64,000 nt of DNA from Oreohelix idahoensis. Lineage: Eukaryota > Mollusca > Gastropoda > Stylommatophora > Oreohelicidae. The stretch covers positions 62,001-126,000 of the forward strand of contig JAMPIV010009925.1 of NCBI GenBank assembly GCA_024509875.1, given 5' to 3'. Each line of letters begins with the position of its first letter. Within the stretch, counting starts at the first letter, position 1. Under the pieces are notes generated by a model, which worked only from the letters and a program-made list of their open reading frames with translations, searched no databases and was not told the origin of the DNA. Of the stretch, positions 47,918-58,739 are shown one piece after another. The translations under genes were made by a program, and so were the position numbers.

Positions 47918-48523
47918 GCATGGAAGCATATCTGGAGTCACTCTTATATGACCACCAGCTAAGCACAATGCTATAGTATATAGATGTGGATGTAAACCTG
48001 TCTGTGAGACTAATTACACCCTCACTGACTCTTGAAATCATCCACATACTTCTAGGGATTTCCCCTGTGGTGAAACATGTAGAGAATCCAGCATTGCACA
48101 CTAAGCTTGGAGGAGTCACTTAAGCCCCAGACATAACTATGGCTTTTTACCTAGTTGGCTGCGTGCAGGAGGACCCCACTACGGGCTCATGATGGGCAGA
48201 GGTCGTGACAATTCCTTGGGAGAGCCCACAACCAGAGCACAGTATTTTAGCTCTGCATATTTGGAGAGCCACCTTGGATGGTGGGTAAAGCACAGTATGC
48301 CATGCGCTTCGTCCTCCAAGCTTGAGACCAGATGTGATGATCCTTTAAATGCAAGCCAAGCTGGATAAACTGGAGCTCATGACTTCAACTCAACACGTTT
48401 CGGAATGGCAGAATAGCCACAGGAAAATCCTAGATCTACAGTGATGATAATATCAAGGAGTCTTCAATGTGGTATTGGCTGCAAAAGAGTGACAAGCTCA
48501 GCAGCCCTAGTTAAACAACAACA
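47918..48523 (+). mobile_element. 650-bp AAC-tailed repeat, copy 2
   Basis: It matches 35258-35907 in the same orientation with base changes and a missing 30-40-base segment around the GGGCAG region. It ends TAAACAACAACA. Its target duplication is not clear. The 142-codon frame across its end (48441-48869) is accidental. Confidence 0.82.
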
Positions 48524-48835
48524 TATCAGGAGACAGAACGAGTGTGATGTCTGGCAACGGTTACATACATGCACATACTTGCATTTCTGTAGGCTGCATT
48601 TTGCTATAAGAAATGACACTCAAACAAGTGCTTTGAAAAACTCCTCACCCAGCAGAACTACAAGAAGGAGAATTAACCCCAACTCATCAAAATATGTCCT
48701 TTTTCATAACAATAAAATCTTCCAAATTCCAAGTCTAATCATCCAAGAGTTTGAACAAGAGAAAAGAAATGAGGAAACTAAAGAACACAACTATTGCTGT
48801 CCATGTGCCCACATGCTTATCCATTGCATCTATAT

Positions 48836-49224
48836 TCTTCGTCTTCTTGGATCCTTAACCCACGACTGACAAACCAATCAGTGGCAATCACACCTAGTGG
48901 CATCAAGTAGGGCAGCAACAAACAGTCCCCACTTTGCTCGGTCAGTGACCATACTTCGTGCAGTGCCTCAACCCTGGTTAATGCTTTGCATCTGTCTCCA
49001 CGCTCTCCGCCAGGTTGTCTTTGGTCTGCCTCTTTCGACGTCCTTCTGGGGTCCATAGCATAGCAGTTCTTGTGATGGTGTCACTGTCTCTTCTGAGGAT
49101 ATGACCAACCCAGTTGCAGTGTCCACCCACAATGATGGTGTGCATCTTTTTGACTGCACTCTGCAAGCAGTTCCTGGTTGGAGATGGTATTTGGCCAAAA
49201 AATTCAAAGACATTTCCTTAGGCA
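48836..49224 (-). mobile_element. GAA-tailed LINE, copy 4 (3' end only)
   Basis: The minus strand matches the 3' end of copies 1 and 3 with more changes: GRPKTTWRR remains, and the tail reads GGATCCAAGAAGACGAAG. Frames are broken. It breaks off at the same point as copy 3 (CCTTAGGCAG), which suggests a preferred reverse-transcription stop. Target duplication not resolved. Confidence 0.82.
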
Positions 49225-50905
49225 GTAGTTTTCACCGTATATATGGCCATCAGCGGGACAGTTATTTGACATTTAGTTTGTGGTTAGTCCTGGTTTTTTT
49301 GCATAGAGCTGAGAATGTCAACCATGCGACGGCGGCGACCTCTAGCAGGTTTTTATTCTCATACTTTATGAGTATTTACTTGACACAGCACTGTTAGCTC
49401 GATGTGGTGAGCTGTGGTTATTTTTGACCATGTGGCATGATCAATATTTGTCCAGGCATTTTCTTTATTGTAGCAGTCATTGTGAAGTTCACTCGCGCCA
49501 TTTTATGGCCATGTTATGCTTATGAATTAAAGGGATAGAAAGTAATTCAATTTCCCCTTCATGTATGACACCGTTGTTCATGTGGTCCCCTATCGTTGTT
49601 CCAGTCCATATTTCTGTTCCCCGCTGTAAATGCATTTTGTTCAATGTCTACTTGTTAAACCTTTTTATACTGCGTCATCCACACAGATCTCAAAACTTAA
49701 GTTTACTGGGTCACAAAAGACTATTTCAAATTGCATTGGAAAAGGTTAAGTTCAGAAACAAATATGCAATAACACTGCAACAGAGATTACTCGAGTTCCA
49801 TGTTCCTCCCAAACACCATTTAACAGGCTTTCATAATCTAATCAGTTTTTGTTAAAGATACTTATTGGCATGTTTTCTGGGCTGCCACAGCACTATCTTA
49901 AGATAAGAAAAAAAAATTTATTATTACCAAATTAGTTACAAACCGATCCCTAAATTCCATACAAGAGGTGTGAAGACAGCATGCTATTAATATTACATCA
50001 GCTCTCACTAACATATTATTAAGCAATAATAATAGTAGTTCACATTTTTCTTAAGTTTTCCTAGAAGTGTAGTTGGATGAGCAATTTGCCTGGATAAATA
50101 ATGCACTGAGTAAGGTTTAATTCCTATAAACATAGGCCTTGTAAACAGAGGACTTACTTTAAGCAGATTCTTTCATTTTTCAGAAGGCTGTTTCAGTGTT
50201 ATCAATTTTTTTTTTAAATCTTTTATCTAACTTCTAATTTGATTGTTCTAAGGTATCTAAATTTTGTCACCTGATTTAACATTGTTCCCTTAGCATGATG
50301 ATGTCAATTTAATTGATGGGTTAATGTCCAATACTGCTCGACAATGGTTAATTTACTTCATAAATACAATGAGCACAAGAGACGAATAGAACAAAATACT
50401 ATCTAGGCATAAACATTAGAATATGTTGCTGGAAATCTCACTTATATAATCCTCCAATGGATTTAGAAATACCACTGAGTTCTGTATATGGATATTTATA
50501 CAATGTGCCAGATTTTGGGGCAGATGTGATCTATAAAACGGCTGTAATATTTATTCTTTATCTTCAATTGCAAAATGGCCCTACGGTCAGGTACAATGTA
50601 TGGACTCTTGACAGCCAAGACAATTAGCAGCCGAAAAATATAACTTTACTTCCGTTTTTGTCTAAAAACCAAAGACGGTAATGAATTCACTAAACAAATT
50701 TTTTTTCCTAGTGCCAGTTCTTAAAAATTGAAATTAGTTCTGGCACAGGCACAATTGTGGAATCTCAAAATTTTGTATTACAAATTCCATTAATGCTTAT
50801 AAAGTTCCATGAGGTCATAGTGAAAACTTAATTACCAATAATGCAAGTGCTAATTGTTTTGCTGTCCGTTAATTGACACCAGAAGTATGGGAAAATAAAA
50901 CCAAC
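49225..50905. other. Intron just 3' of the shared exon
   Basis: No gene or known repeat. AT-rich, with the donor GTTGGT of the shared exon at its 5' edge (minus strand). Confidence 0.4.
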
Positions 50906-51097
50906 CTGAAGGATCCCCTGAGTTTTCTTCAATTTTTGACGACTGCCCTGGACTAAACATGTGTGGTGATCCTGAAGAATTGAAATTTGCTCTCTGAGAT
51001 GCACCAAAACCTCCCTGTCCTGGATAACTTCCTGGAAAAACTTGATTTGTCTGGTATGGATAAGCTGAAGATTCATCACCATGGGTTCTGTCACGGC
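50906..51097 (-). CDS. Shared upstream exon, low-complexity linker
   Basis: This 192-nt exon lies between an acceptor (ttgcag/GC) and a strong donor (TTCAG/GTTGGT). It encodes about 63 residues rich in Gly, Ser, Gln, Pro and Asn, including the stretches YPYQTNQVFPG and SGSPHMFSPGQ, with no domain I recognise. It enters with two bases of a split codon and leaves one (G), so every downstream zinc-finger exon in the cluster can join it in frame. Its position on the 5' side of all thirteen fits a spacer between an N-terminal domain and the fingers. The pyrimidine tract before the acceptor is weak and an in-frame stop lies just upstream, so the exon cannot extend far. The donor is more certain than the acceptor. 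Confidence 0.72.
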
Positions 51098-51531
51098 CTG
51101 CAACCATTTTATATGATTAACACTGGTGACATATTTTGTAGGAATGTGGCAGAGCCAAATAAAAAAATCTGCATCCAATAGATGCACATTTTGAACTGAC
51201 AATTTAAAATTCATGTGACATGCATTTTTCCTAAGCTCTGGGTGACCAAAACTATAATGATGAGTGATGGCAATTTGTTCACTCACTACCTTGAGTTACA
51301 TGTGGAACACAGGACTGCGACTCCGGGTACACCGCCCATCTTCCAGGAATGGATGGGCCGGCACGTCTTCTAACCCTGATAAAATTATGACAGGGTAACT
51401 GAAACTCACTCAGATTGTTTACACTGCCATTCGTGGTGGATTCAATGAATTTGTGTTATCATTAGCTTATTCTGCTTAAATTTACCCCCCTCACAGCTTT
51501 TAAGAAAGATGTGAGTGCAAGTAGTGGTGTC

Positions 51532-53110
51532 ATGAGTAAACACCAGATCATATTGATACAAGATAAAGCAGAAGTGTTGGAAAAAAAAACTGGATAACTG
51601 TGGCTGTCAGGCATCTATGGTATTGGTTCATCAACGGTTTATGATACAATGAAGCTTACTTACTTAGTCGTTCCCCTTCTACCGTGAGGTGTAGAGGTTT
51701 GGAAGAGAGAGCGCCAGACCATTCTATCAGCTGTCTTCTTCCTGGCCTGGTTCCATTCTAGTCCTCGGTCCTTCAAAGATTGTCTAATGTTGTCCTCCCA
51801 GCGGACTCTGGGTCGTCCTGGAGGTCTGGATCCCTGGCTCTTTGTTTCCCATGCTTGTCGTGGTAGCCGATCTTCTCCCATTCTGCAGACATGGCCAAAC
51901 CATCTTAGTTGGGATTGTTCTATTTGGGTCTGCAGCGGATGGGATTTTAGGCCTTGACGGATCGTCTGGTTGCAGACCATGTCTCTTCTTGTTACTTCAA
52001 CCACTTTCCTCAGATATCTCATTTCTGAGGTTTGGATCTGGCTTTTGTGGGTTGTAGTCATTGCCCACGACTCGCATCCATATGTCAAGACTGGGACATA
52101 GGTGGAGCGGTATACAGCCATCTTCGTTTTCTTACCAACCTCTTTCTTGCTGAGGAATCCACGATTTATGGCCTGAAAAAGTCTCCCAGCCGCTGCTTTT
52201 CGAGTGGCCAACTCTTCTTTGATGCCTCCCTTTCGGTCTATAATAGCTCCGAGATATTTAAAGTGGTCGACCTGCTCCAGGACCTGTTCTCCCAACTTAA
52301 TCTGATGTTTTCTTTCTTCTCGTGATATCACCATGGATTTTGTTTTAGAGCTGCTTATGACCATCCCTCTCTTCTCCAGCTCTTCCCTCCAGACTTGCAG
52401 GTTGGATTGGAGATGTGCCTCTGATTTAGCAATCAGGGCAACATCATCAGCAAATGCCAGCTCCGAAATATAGACCTGTCTCATCTTCCAGTACCCAACT
52501 GAATACTTTCTTGTTCTCTCCTTACATGCCTTGATGACATCGTCCATAAGGAGTATGAAGAGGTAAGGTGATAGGATATCACCTTGTCTTACACCAGTGG
52601 TGGTCCTGAACTCTTCCGACTTATGGTTTGCTGTCCTCACATAATTTCTGCAAGACTTGTAGAAGCTCTGTATAGCATGAATCAGAGGTGCTGGAATATT
52701 CTTCCTTGCCAAACAGTCCCAAAGTTTGCTCCAGGGGACCCTGTCAAACGCCTTTTCCAGATCTATGAAACAAAGATGCATCTCACTCTTATACTCAAGG
52801 GCCTTTTCACTCAACTGTCTGAGTGTGAAGATTAGGTCTTGAGTACTTCGGTTTGCTCGGAATCCGCACTGGACCTCATCCAATTGTGGCTCAGCTAGGC
52901 GTCGGAGTCTCTGCTCTAGGATTCTAGAGCAGATTTTACCAGGGACACTGAGAAGGGATATGCCTCTATGGTTTCCACACTGTCGATTGTCACCCTTTTT
53001 GAAAATTGGTGTTATGATGGCAATGATACAATGAAGCAAAGGGATAAAATACTGAAATTCCATACAGTCAATGATCCAACAAGCAAATGGGAAGTAGAAA
53101 AACTATGACA
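51532..53110 (+). pseudogene. pogo/Tigger-type transposase N-terminus, split by a LINE
   Basis: The plus strand from ATG 51532 reads MSKHQIILIQDKAEVLEKK, an in-frame TAA, IYGIGSSTVYDTMK, then after the inserted LINE QRDKILKFHTVNDPTSK and further stops. This is the helix-turn-helix (CENP-B/psq type) head of pogo, Tigger or jerky transposases. Removing the LINE and one target duplication restores the same frame exactly. No DDE domain follows, so only the N-terminus survives. Confidence 0.72.
51656..53022 (-). mobile_element. Second LINE family, 5' truncated, frame intact
   Basis: A perfect 15-bp duplication ATGATACAATGAAGC (51641-51655 and 53023-53037) brackets 1367 bases. The minus-strand frame runs unbroken to a stop at 51660; its first 14 or so codons come from the flank. 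RT motifs: HRGISLLSVPGKICSRIL, QCGFRANRSTQDLIFTLR, CFIDLEKAFDRVPWSKLW, TGVRQGDILSPYLF, LAFADDVALIAKS and DHFKYLGAIIDRKGG, then the C-terminal QLRWFGHVCRMGEDRLPRQ. The tail is TAAGTAAGTAA. The intact frame and exact duplication indicate a recent insertion. An RTE-like clade is inferred. It has no endonuclease, so it cannot move by itself. Confidence 0.92.
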
Positions 53111-54046
53111 GACGGTATGAGTACTACGCATGATCGGGTGGGGATGGAATGGCATCAACATTGGAGACTTGGAGTTGACTTGTCTGGGAACATGTCCATT
53201 TTTTCCCATTAAGAACTTAAATAAGAACGTAAGTGTGACTATAACGAAGGATGGCTTCAAAATTTTAAGACACATGAAATTTTGATGCACAGTGTATGGA
53301 AAAAACATCTGATCATTTAATTTACATTTAATATTTGAATTGAAGCAGTTATGGTACTATAGAGACATGGGAGGTGTAGTGGATCAGAGGTGTACTGTTG
53401 AACTATTATTGTGGGGCCACTGTTGGTCCAGCAAAGCAGATAATCTGACTTGGCTTAGCAACCAAGGATGCCAGAAACTCAGTGGTGCACTTTTATATGT
53501 AGCATTCCCAAATGGTGCCTGGTGTCCAGGTGAAAAATCTTCTACGTGCATCTTACGCACATTCTTTAAAGTACAATATAGAACCTGTATTCTAAACAAG
53601 TAAAATCACTTTGTATTATACATAAATAACCAGGAAGCAAAAAACTTCTGATCGGTGTACATTTTTCGCAAATTTCACAAATAAGATAAAGAGAACGAAA
53701 AGTCTGGGGCCAACAAAAATAAACAATTAAACAGTCATGCATTTCACACTTGCCATCTATAAAATTGTCACCCAAAAAAAAATGTTATGCAGATTTACTG
53801 AAACCTGGCAAACAATCTTTATTCTAATTTTTTAAAAAAAATGATATCTTGATTACTGTATATCCTCGAGTATAAGTTGAGAAATGTTTTCCCTTTTTTG
53901 GACCTTAAAAACGTATTAAAAACGATTTATGAAACCAGTCAATGCTGCCCCCCTAGCCCAGTCTGGCACACACTGTATCCTTCAGAGATATAAACTTGCT
54001 GATTCATTAAATGCTGTTATCAAAATATCTTAAGTAATACATGTTT
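53111..54046. other. Unrecognised stretch after the pogo fragment
   Basis: The first part may be decayed transposase. No motif was supported. Short frames only. Confidence 0.3.
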
Positions 54047-54057
54047 GAATTCCTACT

Positions 54058-54364
54058 TGGACCTAAGACACGTCAACAGTGAGAAATGCAGTTAGCGACC
54101 CATAGCTAGACTGCTTGCGTGAGGGTCAGCGAACCAGAGCTGACCAAGACCCTACTCCACCTCCAAGTGGTGGTCCTAGAAACAGGCTGCATCACTGCAG
54201 TCTGGCTGAGTGAGTAGGGATCGAAGAGGGAAGGGTAACCCGGTCCCAAAAATGCCTCGCTGAAGTCGGATGTGTCGGCCGAAAGGCGCAAATATCGCAG
54301 CTTTGCTGTAAACGGACACAATGCAACCAACGTCCTTTTCAGGATGAACGAAGAAGAAGAAGAA
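54058..54364 (+). mobile_element. GAA-tailed SINE-like repeat, copy B
   Basis: Flanked by GAATTCCTACT (54047-54057) and GAATTTCTACT (54365-54375), an 11-bp duplication with one mismatch. It starts TGGACCTAAGACACGTCAAC and ends in five GAA units. It is the reverse complement of 38951-39246 with few differences. It is not an rRNA or tRNA gene that I recognise. Confidence 0.87.
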
Positions 54365-54517
54365 GAATTTCTACTAACTCTTTGACTCTGGAGCAAACAG
54401 TGTGACCGTTATTTTTAGTTTTTCAAAAATAAACCCTAGAATTCACCTGTTTCATCCAGTCTGATTTAAACGCCTAAACTGGCTTCCATTACTATTTAAA
54501 CAACCATTGTGTGGTGT

Positions 54518-55595
54518 GTTTCCATCATAAAAAGCTCTATGCTCACTTTATATGTAATGTTGGGCAGATCAATCTAACTTCTGAGGTGAAGACAGAAGTA
54601 CGACTTTATTTTTGAGTCATAAACAGGGTGATGCGCCAGACAACAGAGGGCAGTCTAAGATAGACGTTTTCTACACTGGAAGATCTGAAATATGCAGATA
54701 TTATTGCACTATTAGCACACTCACATCAACACATCCAAGAAAAAACAGACTGAATAAGTACAGCCAGCAGGTGGGTCCGAACATCAATCTAAAGAATCCT
54801 GAGCCCATAGCAATAAGGAACCAGAAGCTGGAACAGACAGATACATTTACATACCTAGGATGCACAGCAACACCGGACGTCGCAACAAGCAAAGACATCA
54901 ACAACAGAATGAATAAAGCAAGTACAGATGACATTCAAAAATCCGGCCATCGATAATCCGGTTCCTTCAGATTTCCGGCATGGATTTCGGAGCGCATTTT
55001 TAAATTTACCGTGTTGGCGCGCCAGTGTTTTCTGGATCTGTTTATGTTTTGATGCAGCTGTTGGGTCTTGCTTGCATGTGTTAAAAGGCATTCCTTCTCA
55101 TTTTATCAGTTATTTGCTGCTGTATAGCCCCATTTTGGATTCAGCAAATAAAAGAAGTGGTGTAAAACGTAAACATCGTGCGTTGTCTATATGATCCCAA
55201 TATTTAAACTTTCATAGTTCTGTCTCTTTATATGACCCCAATATTTAAACTGCCAAATACCATCACCAACCAGTAGCTACTTACTCGGAGCAACCAAGAG
55301 GACATGTACACCATCACAGCTGACAGATGCTGGAGTTGGGTTGGCCACGCCCTCAGAAGAGATCCGGATGCCATCGCAAGAACAGCTGCTTTGGATCACT
55401 GAGAGCAAGCGAAAGAGAGGCTGACAAAAAACAACCGACATGCACAGAATGAACCAGAGCTGGGGGCACTATACGAGGGATGGCCGTCGACCGAGCAAAG
55501 TGGAAGCAATTTGTTGCTTCCTTACAAGGCGCCACAGGCATGATGGCAACTAACTGCTTTGATAGTCGGTGGCTAAGGATCAAAGAAGAAGTATG
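54518..55595 (+). mobile_element. GAA-tailed LINE, copy 5 (interrupted)
   Basis: The plus strand encodes decayed RT from the palm to the 3' end (NPEPIAIRNQKLEQTDTFTY, then SNQEDMYTITADRCWSWVG and HALRRDPDAIARTAA), ending GGATCAAAGAAGAAG. About 330 bases (54915-55250) are foreign. They include CATCGATAATCCGG-type sequence and a frame reading SGVKRKHRALSI, both typical of the start of a pogo/jerky-type transposon, and a short duplication of TATATGACCCCAATATTTAA. Confidence 0.75.
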
Positions 55596-55621
55596 TATTT
55601 TGATGTTATCAAACATATTCC

Positions 55622-56600
55622 TGTCTTCACCTCGAAAGTTAGGTTATTCAACCCAACACTGCATGTAAAGTTAGAATAGAGGCTTTTTATAATGGAAACA
55701 ATGCAGCTAGGAATTCCATAAGCCCTCAGTATTTTCCATAGGCTATCCCTGTGTATGCTGTCAAAAGTCTTTTCAAAATCAACAAAGTTAATGTATAGCT
55801 GTCTCTGCCATTCTGAGCACTGCTCTATAAATACTATGTTCCTGAGGGTGAATATATCATCTGCACATCCTCTGTTCTTTCTGAATCCCGCTTGTTTTTT
55901 TCCTCAGTTTATGGTCTACTGCTTTTGAAATTCTCTGGATAATTATCCTGCCTAGTATGTTACTGCGAACTGACAGGAGAATAATTCCTCTCCAGTTGTT
56001 GCTGTCTGCAAGATCGCCCTTCTTGGGCAATTTGACAAATATCCCTTTACTCCACTCCGTTGGTGTTGCCTGTTTTCCAGACTTGTGCAAATAATGGTTT
56101 TAATAGTTCTGCTGCTAGTTCAGGGTCTGCCTTGAATCACTCAGTATTTAAACTGTTGTGACCAGGCGCTTTTCCATTCTTTAACCCGTTGATGGCTATG
56201 ATGATTTCTTCTCTGTGTGGGATGTCTGTATGTACGTCTAGGTCACTTTCAGCTTCAGGAACATTCAGCTGCGCCTCTGGTGGTTCCTTATTCAGTGTTT
56301 CTCTGAAGTGCTCTGCCCATCTTGTTTGCTGCCCCTGTGCTGTGGTGATGAGATTTTCTTGCTCGTCTCTTACTAACGTTATATTGTTTGCACCTTGTTT
56401 TCCGCTGATAGTTTTAGTTATATTATAAACTATGCTTTGTTCATTTCTCAGTGCTGCCTCTTCTGCCTGCCTTGCAAGGCCATCCAGAAATTTCCTTTTG
56501 TTGGCACGGGTTTGACGTTTTACTTCTTTGTCCAGCTGACTGCACTGTTCGCTATATATATTTCCTTAAACTCTTTTTAGACCTGATATTTTGTATCATT
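55622..56600 (-). mobile_element. GAA-LINE family, copy 6 (5' part of RT only)
   Basis: On the minus strand it carries the RT N-terminal half: a Lys/Arg-rich linker, RWAEHFRETLN-type sequence, GLKNGKAPGH, FVKLPKKGDLADSNNWRG, RISKAVDHKLRKK. Frames are broken. It lies tail-to-middle against copy 5 in the opposite direction, and it lacks the 3' half of the LINE. Confidence 0.75.
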
Positions 56601-58465
56601 TTCTCATACTCTGACATATCTGACTTCTAATGTTCCTTGCTATATTTTTATTTGAAGTCTACCCAAGAGTGTTATATATCAAATTATATGTAATTGAACA
56701 GACTACCATATTTAGATGTAAAATTAATACTTTTTAAATTTATTTTGATGTGAGTTTTTAAAAAATTAAGGAAAGTCAACGGGAAAATACACAAAAATTA
56801 TAAAAAAGATATTTCACAAAGACTATAAAAAGTATTATCAGAACAATTAACAAGTCATATTTTATTGTAGTATGACCATTTCTGCATCATATGTTACATT
56901 TCCAAAACAATTCAACATTAAATATTAAAATTATGGAAATTTTTGAAATGTTACATAACCAGGCTTTTTTTGTTTAAATATTTAAAAAAAAAAAAAAAAA
57001 AATCTCCCACTGAATACATTACAGTTATTATAAGTAGCTGCAACATCTTAGCTAAATTAAAGAAATATGACTTCAGTAGATTTCCAGTGTAACACTATGA
57101 TCACTAACACGTTGTTGCGTGCATATTTTGACGCACATATTACAAAAATACGATATGGCTATTTAATATGGAAAATATATATTTGCATTCATTTGTGTAT
57201 GAAAATGCTTCCTCTGGTAAAGCTAGATAATTCATGATTGATTTACACTTTTGATTATATGAGTGATCGTTCTTGATATTGATTCGGCGCATGGATATTG
57301 AATTCATGTCCGTTCTTATTTGTTCGGGCCAGAAAATAGATTAATTTTGCTTGTTATGTTTATGGCCTGAATTCATGTGTACTACTTGTCTAGTGCAAGA
57401 AGATTCAGTCGTATATTGTATACCTTTGTATGTTCAGGTCGGACTATATTCTTTCTGCCGGAATCTAGCGCAGGTTTTCGTAGTCCTACTGGGTTGTGAA
57501 GAGTTCCGATAATGTCGCCCAAGAATGGCTGAGTGTGTTTTCCAGGGCTGGCACTGTTTAAGGTTTAACAGTGATTCGTAGATGCTTTTCCAGGAGAAGT
57601 TTATGTCTCTGCAAGAGTCTATTTGTCAGAGATCCTCCTCATATGTGTGATTCGGACTCCAGGTATGCCAGACCCTATTTTTGATGATCTCGAGTCGGTT
57701 AGACCTAGATGGAACATTGTGGTTCGTATCGCTAGGGTCGTGTTTTGTATCGACGAAGATGACAGGCTTTCCTACAGCAGTTATGTCTACATGAAGTAAC
57801 GTGATTACTGTAGAGCTGTATGGAAAAACTTTATGAAATTATTTATATGCACATTCTAAATTAACTTTGGCTTATATCTACCCTCCTGCGAGTGAGTGAG
57901 CGACAACTCAGGAAGGCGGCCATGTTATATTCCTGTCATCATATTTTTGATCACTGTCAAGAGAACAGATTATGTATCCTACTATCGGGCAGTGGTATCG
58001 AGATCTTGTTATGAGGTGAAAACCCACTATCGTGGTTTATGATTATTATACAAACATTGGACATATCTCAGCTTAAGAACTTAGCCATGAAATGAAGGTT
58101 GGGCCAATGACTTTTGTATGTTTACCGATCCTCATTGACGCGTTCAGTCAGTAGAGGATACGGCGATTAGTTACCAGAACAGTGAATGCTACCTTAGGTT
58201 GAATGTTATTTCACTACTACATGAATGTATCATCCACGATTCAAATAACCAATGAATTTATGTCAACATGTACCCATGACTGTATCCGTGCTGTCCAAGT
58301 GTGCGTGCCTTCATTAAACTATTGAAATGTCAGCGGCAGTTCAAGTCGTCATTGCATTACATGAGAGTGTGTGAAAGATATTATCAAGTGGTCTGTTACA
58401 CCGAACTACTACACCATTCGCGTTACTTGACCCCCCACTCAATGTCAACATGACAGGTTCATTCG
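56601..58465. other. Unassigned stretch
   Basis: AT-rich to about 57.2 kb, then of more even composition to 58.4 kb with many short stops. The 57.1-58.4 kb part has the texture of a decayed LTR, but no partner LTR, primer-binding site or ends could be fixed. Confidence 0.25.
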
Positions 58466-58715
58466 ATGATGCAGAGGTAACTGAAGAAGACTTTCTTCAG
58501 TGATGATCAGTACATGACCCTAACATAACATCCGCATCTAGACATTCAACAGTGGCCAATACACAACAACACGTTTATTCTACAGTCTACTGACTGGTAT
58601 TCTACAGTGGTTGCCAGTATGTTATTCTACAGTGGTGGCCAGTATGGGGATGTTATGTTAGGGTCATGTACTGATCATCACTGAAGAAAGTCTTCTTCAG
58701 TTACCTCTGCATCAT
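58466..58715. repeat. Perfect 68-bp inverted repeat around tandem units
   Basis: The left arm 58466-58533 is the exact reverse complement of 58648-58715. Each arm itself contains a short palindrome (CTGAAGAA, four bases, TTCTTCAG). The 114-base spacer has partial tandem units with the core TATTCTACAGT near 58576, 58599 and 58623; another unit follows the right arm near 58719. Transcribed, it would form a long hairpin. Confidence 0.9.
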
Positions 58716-58739
58716 AGTTATTCTACAGTGGTGAACCAG

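Larger units (their letters stand above)
346..51097 (-). other. Locus with 13 alternative zinc-finger terminal exons
   Basis: This is one predicted minus-strand transcription unit. A shared exon (50906-51097) ends with a single base of a split codon. Thirteen downstream exons each offer an AG acceptor, two bases completing that codon, one to three zinc fingers and a stop. No zinc-finger exon shows an internal donor joining it to the next, so they read as mutually exclusive 3'-terminal exons. The architecture is known from insect lola, mod(mdg4), broad and fruitless, where a common BTB N-terminus is joined to alternative DNA-binding C-termini. The product would be a nuclear DNA-binding regulator with swappable specificity. 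No BTB exon was found here; it should lie upstream, beyond 51.1 kb on the minus strand. The family name is an inference; the exon phase pattern is seen directly. Confidence 0.85.

Noticed and set aside
48441..48869. 142-codon plus-strand frame
   Set aside because: It runs from a 650-bp repeat into the end of an antisense LINE; a chance frame.
54518..56600. LINE copies 5 and 6 as one twin-primed (5'-inverted) insertion
   Set aside because: In twin priming the inverted 5' part lies upstream of the tailed 3' part. Here it lies after the tail, so two events or a later inversion are more likely.
57100..58440. Possible solo LTR
   Set aside because: No matching second LTR, primer site, polypurine tract or target duplication could be defined.
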